Positions 60,414 to 64,000 of a DNA stretch of 64,000 nucleotides are shown in pieces (the stretch's first letter is position 1; every line of letters begins with the position of its first letter). The position numbers were made by a program, and so were the translations under genes. The notes beneath the pieces were generated by a model that did no database searches, was not told the DNA's origin, and saw only the letters and a list, made by a program, of their open reading frames with translations. Location of the stretch: contig JADFZJ010000002.1 of the NCBI GenBank assembly GCA_015232555.1, positions 1 to 64,000 of the forward strand, in the 5' to 3' direction. Origin of the DNA: Desulfamplus sp. Lineage in GTDB: Bacteria > Desulfobacterota > Desulfobacteria > Desulfobacterales > Desulfobacteraceae.

Positions 60414-62620
60414 AAATGCAGATCTAACAGTTCCCTGACTGCTTTAAGTAGATCGTTACTGATTATAGGTTTCATAACTACCCTGTCTATACCAAAATTA
60501 TTTTTTTCTAAATCTGCAGCTTTCCCGCTAAAACCAGTGCAGAGAATCACTGGAATATTTGGTTTAGCGATCTTTAGTGCTGCACAAAGTTTTTCTCCAG
60601 TAATACCCGGCATTGTTAAATCTGTGATAACGAGATCATACATATCAGGCTTTTCACGAAAATTTTCTAAAGCATCAAGGCTGTCTATCTCAATAAACAC
60701 CTTATAACCAGCTCGCTTGAGAATCTGCCCAAACATCTTTGCGACAACAGGCTCATCATCAACCACTAAAATAGTCTCACTGCCTGTAGCTTTTTTAAGG
60801 GTTGACGATTCTATTGTATCAAAAGTTGTTTGTTCAACTCCCGGCAGATATATTTTAAAAGATGTTCCCTTTCCTAATTCGCTTGTAACTACAATATCTC
60901 CTTTACATCTTTTAACAATTCCATGCACAACAGCAAGACCAAGACCAGTTCCTTTACCTAACTCTTTTGTTGTGAAATAAGGCTCAAATATTCTCTGCAA
61001 TGTAGCCTTGTCCATGCCTACGCCTGTGTCACTAACCTCAATACATAGATATTTTCCACTGGCTGACTCAAATTTAGGGTTATCAAAAGTTGTATTTTTA
61101 ACAATATCATCTATTCTAATATCGCTCTTACTTTGTGCTATCTCATAATTATCAATATATACAGGAGGATTTTCACTCTCACTTAGTTTAATTGTAAGAG
61201 TTCCATCTGTATTTTCCATTGCGTGAAATGCGTTGATAATAAGATTCATAAACACCTGATGAACCTGAGTTGGATCAGCGTTGACCATACAGCAGTTTTT
61301 AGGAATATACTGATTTATTTTGATTGTAGATGGCAGCATTGATCTTGCAAGTTTAATTATCTCTTTGAGAATAGGTTGAATAGATAACGGAGTCATCTCT
61401 TGATCAGCTTGACGGCTGAATGTAAGAATCTGTTTAACAAGTTCTTTTGCCCTGTATCCAGCCTTTAAAATCTCGCTTATAAATAGTTTTTGTGTGCTTC
61501 CTTCTGTGCTATCTTCGGCAAGCATCTCAGCAGCTCCAATTATGGGAAATAGGATATTATTAAAATCATGGGCAATGCCGCCTGCCATAATCCCAATAGC
61601 TTCCATCTTCTGTGCATGGTTAAGCTGAGATTCCAGTCTTCTCATCTCATCTTCAGAGACCTTTTTAATGGTTTCATCTCTGAACAATGCGACAATTTCT
61701 CCTGATGATAGTTTGTAAACATAATTTTCATAGTATCTGGTAACTCTATCATCTTTGTATAAATTAATTGGATGGTGATAAGGTTCTCCTGTTTTAAAAA
61801 CTTTTCTGAATGTGTCAACAAGACCAAATTCAGCGACACCGGGTCTTACCTCAAAGATACTTCTGCCAATCAGCTCTTCACGCTTCTGGTTCTCAATTGT
61901 TTCACCAGCTTTATTTAAATCAGCAAATATAAAATCTTCGCCATCTCCAACAACTTCATATATGGCAACACCAGAAACCATATTATCAAAAAGAGCCTTA
62001 TATCTCTCATCGCTTTTTTTAAGCTCTTGCTGAGCCTTGATACGCTCAGCCTCAATTTTAGCTGTATATATGGCAACATCAATGGTGACTTTAAGCTCTC
62101 TTGTTGAGATAGGAGTAAGAACATAACCAAATGGGAAATCAAGTTTCACTTCAGATATAGAATCTTCGTTTGTATGTCTTACAATAAAGATAATTGGTAT
62201 ATGGTGTTTATCTCTTATCTCTTTTGCAGTTTCTGAGGCATCCATTAGATGATTGACATGTGAAGAGGTTATGTTTGTTGAACAGGAATCTTCTTTATTG
62301 AGTCCAATATCCAAAAATATAACGTCTGGAATTGTTGTTTTTGGATATGATTTTATATCTTCGTCTGATATAGACCTATATTCATCTAATAGAGAACTAT
62401 CGTCGTCTGATATAGACCTATATTCATCTAATAGAGAACTATCTTCGTCTGATATAGAACTAAGAAAATCAAGAGCTTTTTCTCCTGAACCGACTGTTGA
62501 TATAACATCGCAATATAGATAACTAAGTTGCATTTTCAGCTCTTTGATAACTGAATCATCTCCTTCAACAATCATTACTTTTGTCATTTTTATCATAACA
62601 ACCTCATTGTCAACATACAT
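60395..62620 (-). CDS. Hybrid histidine kinase: receiver-PAS-HK-receiver
   Basis: KVMIVEGDDSVIKELK..., [81 protein letters not shown]...DLVITDLTMPGITGEKL. Start may be the internal ATG at about 62587 (MTKVMIVEG). Confidence 0.92.
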   Translation of the reverse strand: MYVDNEVVMIKMTKVMIVEGDDSVIKELKMQLSYLYCDVISTVGSGEKALDFLSSISDEDSSLLDEYRSISDDDSSLLDEYRSISDEDIKSYPKTTIPDVIFLDIGLNKEDSCSTNITSSHVNHLMDASETAKEIRDKHHIPIIFIVRHTNEDSISEVKLDFPFGYVLTPISTRELKVTIDVAIYTAKIEAERIKAQQELKKSDERYKALFDNMVSGVAIYEVVGDGEDFIFADLNKAGETIENQKREELIGRSIFEVRPGVAEFGLVDTFRKVFKTGEPYHHPINLYKDDRVTRYYENYVYKLSSGEIVALFRDETIKKVSEDEMRRLESQLNHAQKMEAIGIMAGGIAHDFNNILFPIIGAAEMLAEDSTEGSTQKLFISEILKAGYRAKELVKQILTFSRQADQEMTPLSIQPILKEIIKLARSMLPSTIKINQYIPKNCCMVNADPTQVHQVFMNLIINAFHAMENTDGTLTIKLSESENPPVYIDNYEIAQSKSDIRIDDIVKNTTFDNPKFESASGKYLCIEVSDTGVGMDKATLQRIFEPYFTTKELGKGTGLGLAVVHGIVKRCKGDIVVTSELGKGTSFKIYLPGVEQTTFDTIESSTLKKATGSETILVVDDEPVVAKMFGQILKRAGYKVFIEIDSLDALENFREKPDMYDLVITDLTMPGITGEKLCAALKIAKPNIPVILCTGFSGKAADLEKNNFGIDRVVMKPIISNDLLKAVRELLDLHLPHPSP
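62361..62458 (-). repeat. In-frame 42-bp tandem repeat (about 2.3 copies) inside the receiver domain
   Basis: Units start at 62361, 62403 and 62445; encode (SISD[E/D]DSSLLDEYR)n. Confidence 0.85.
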
Positions 62621-62709
62621 GGCAGACTGAGCTGCGTCAGCCCAAAACTGCTTTTGCCCAAGCTAAAAAAATAAAAAAGGGAGTTGGAAAATTTTATGTT
62701 TTTCAGAAT

Positions 62710-64000
62710 CTATATACAAATAGGCAGAGTAATTGTAAATACAGAACCTTTATCTTTTTCACTCTTAACTGATATTGTGCCGCCAAGTTTTTCAATTATG
62801 CGGTAACTGATAGACAGCCCAAGACCAGTTCCCTTTTCTTTCTCTTTTGTTGTAAAGAAGGGATCAAATATCCTATTTTTAATATGTTCAGGGATACCAG
62901 AGCCTGTATCTTTGATATCAATGACAATTTTATCACAATCGTTGCGGGAGTCGTGCTCTCTGCGGGTGGTTATTATAACATCTCCCTTATTTGTGATAGA
63001 GTCGATAGCATTATTAAGAATATTGAGAAACACCTGCTGCAACTGAGAACGGTCGCTGTTGATTTCAGGAAGGGCTTTGTCGTAATCGGTCTTAATCGCG
63101 ATATTGTTAATCTGTGCGTGGTGGTTCAAAAATTCAGTAGTTTTAGTAAGCAGAGAGTTAATATCTACACTCTCCATTACAGGTTCCATACTTCTTGCAA
63201 AACCTAACATGTTGTGGGTTATCTTGCCTGCCCTTTGAACATGCTCCTCAATTTTATCAAGGCACTCCTGAAACTCCTTGAAATTAGGACTCTCTTTGAA
63301 CTCCTCCTCATCTAATAGGTCTCGCATCCAGCCAGCTTTTGTAGAGATGATTCCAAGCGGATTGTTGATCTCATGTGCAACTCCAGCAGCCATTTTGCCA
63401 AGTGCTGCTAACTTGTCTGTCTGAATAAGATGTGCATTAAGTTCAGCAACCTCTTTATCCCGCTCCTGAAGAGTGTTGACGCTTATGCTTGTTGTAATTA
63501 CTGTAGTTATTACAATACCAAAAAGAGCAATTAAAAAGAGAGTAATCTGTTCAGCTACCATATCTGAAAAAGATAAAATATTCTCATCAGGATTTTGAGA
63601 CACAACAAGCAGCCACTGTCCCTCTTTTATCCATAAACCATTATAAATACGATTCTTATCAGGACCTTCTCCCTTTCTTATAACAGTTATATTTGCACCA
63701 AACATGCTTGTATCAATTCCTGAATTTGTCAGGATATTATCCTTCTTAAATCGTGAAGGAGATTGATATATGCCGTCTCTGCTTATTATAAAAGCATCTC
63801 CTGTGTTGCCCATCTGTGCAGTGCTCACAATTCTTGTAAAGACATCAAGATCAATAGTTGCCCGTAAAATCCAATTTACTCCATTTCTGTTAGCTCTTAC
63901 AGCAATGATGAAATGAGGAATTTTGCGGTAGCCCATATAGACATCGCTTATATAAAGACCTTTGACCATAACCTGATCAAACCACGCCTCTTTGCTGTAA
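62710..64000 (-). CDS. Cache-domain sensor histidine kinase (5' truncated by window edge)
   Basis: Frame open upstream of the track start (YSKEAWFDQVMVKGLYISDVYMGYRKIPHFIIAVRA), a Cache/PDC pattern; H-box [60 protein letters not shown]. Confidence 0.92.
   Translation of the reverse strand, partial: YSKEAWFDQVMVKGLYISDVYMGYRKIPHFIIAVRANRNGVNWILRATIDLDVFTRIVSTAQMGNTGDAFIISRDGIYQSPSRFKKDNILTNSGIDTSMFGANITVIRKGEGPDKNRIYNGLWIKEGQWLLVVSQNPDENILSFSDMVAEQITLFLIALFGIVITTVITTSISVNTLQERDKEVAELNAHLIQTDKLAALGKMAAGVAHEINNPLGIISTKAGWMRDLLDEEEFKESPNFKEFQECLDKIEEHVQRAGKITHNMLGFARSMEPVMESVDINSLLTKTTEFLNHHAQINNIAIKTDYDKALPEINSDRSQLQQVFLNILNNAIDSITNKGDVIITTRREHDSRNDCDKIVIDIKDTGSGIPEHIKNRIFDPFFTTKEKEKGTGLGLSISYRIIEKLGGTISVKSEKDKGSVFTITLPICI

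Noticed and set aside
62361-62458. 42-bp repeats as a CRISPR array
   Set aside because: Contiguous units without spacers, in frame inside a coding sequence.
62253-62522. Plus-strand ORF with SSDIDLYSSNREL repeats
   Set aside because: Antisense reading of the 42-bp coding repeat in the histidine kinase gene.

Overview
AT-rich window with the gene content of a sulfate-reducing deltaproteobacterium (Desulfobacterota-like; lineage is inferred from gene content only). It is almost fully coding, with no rRNA, tRNA, CRISPR array, prophage or intact transposon seen. Main blocks: M23 peptidase, LysM protein and lipoprotein; pyrE; ctpA, polysaccharide deacetylase, tgt and two-component genes; a minus-strand metF / hdrA / mvhD / metV / metF operon (14.2-22.1 kb); arginase; a fused DAHP synthase-prephenate dehydratase gene with a long leader; a type I secretion operon with SapC (27-32.6 kb); subtilase and CAP-domain proteins; a gspD / ABC-SBP / HK / NtrC / TonB-receptor run; type II secretion genes gspI-J-K-L-M-D; a receiver-Ser/Thr kinase; an RR / lipoprotein / TSUP / PEP-synthase-like cluster; and an MCP and two histidine kinases. 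Strongest findings: (1) two adjacent in-frame TGA codons exactly at conserved Cys positions of HdrA and MvhD, each followed at the right distance by a SECIS-like hairpin. The ORF track splits or truncates both genes, and I read them as selenoproteins of a putative MetFV-Hdr-Mvh electron-bifurcating complex. (2) An unannotated Phe-rich leader peptide (MVKENQHNSFFIFGRFFFRSVHPV) upstream of the DAHPS-PDT fusion, inside an attenuator whose six RNA segments can switch between a double-terminator state (1:2, 3:4, 5:6) and a double-antiterminator state (2:3, 4:5). (3) A terminator hairpin between a recognisable promoter and pyrE, with a possible pseudoknot. (4) A five-unit, exact 20-bp-period degenerate repeat upstream of the metF-hdrA operon. 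(5) An MCP gene flanked by direct copies of a GC-rich ~90-bp repeat. All readings come from manual inspection; no searches or folding programs were run.
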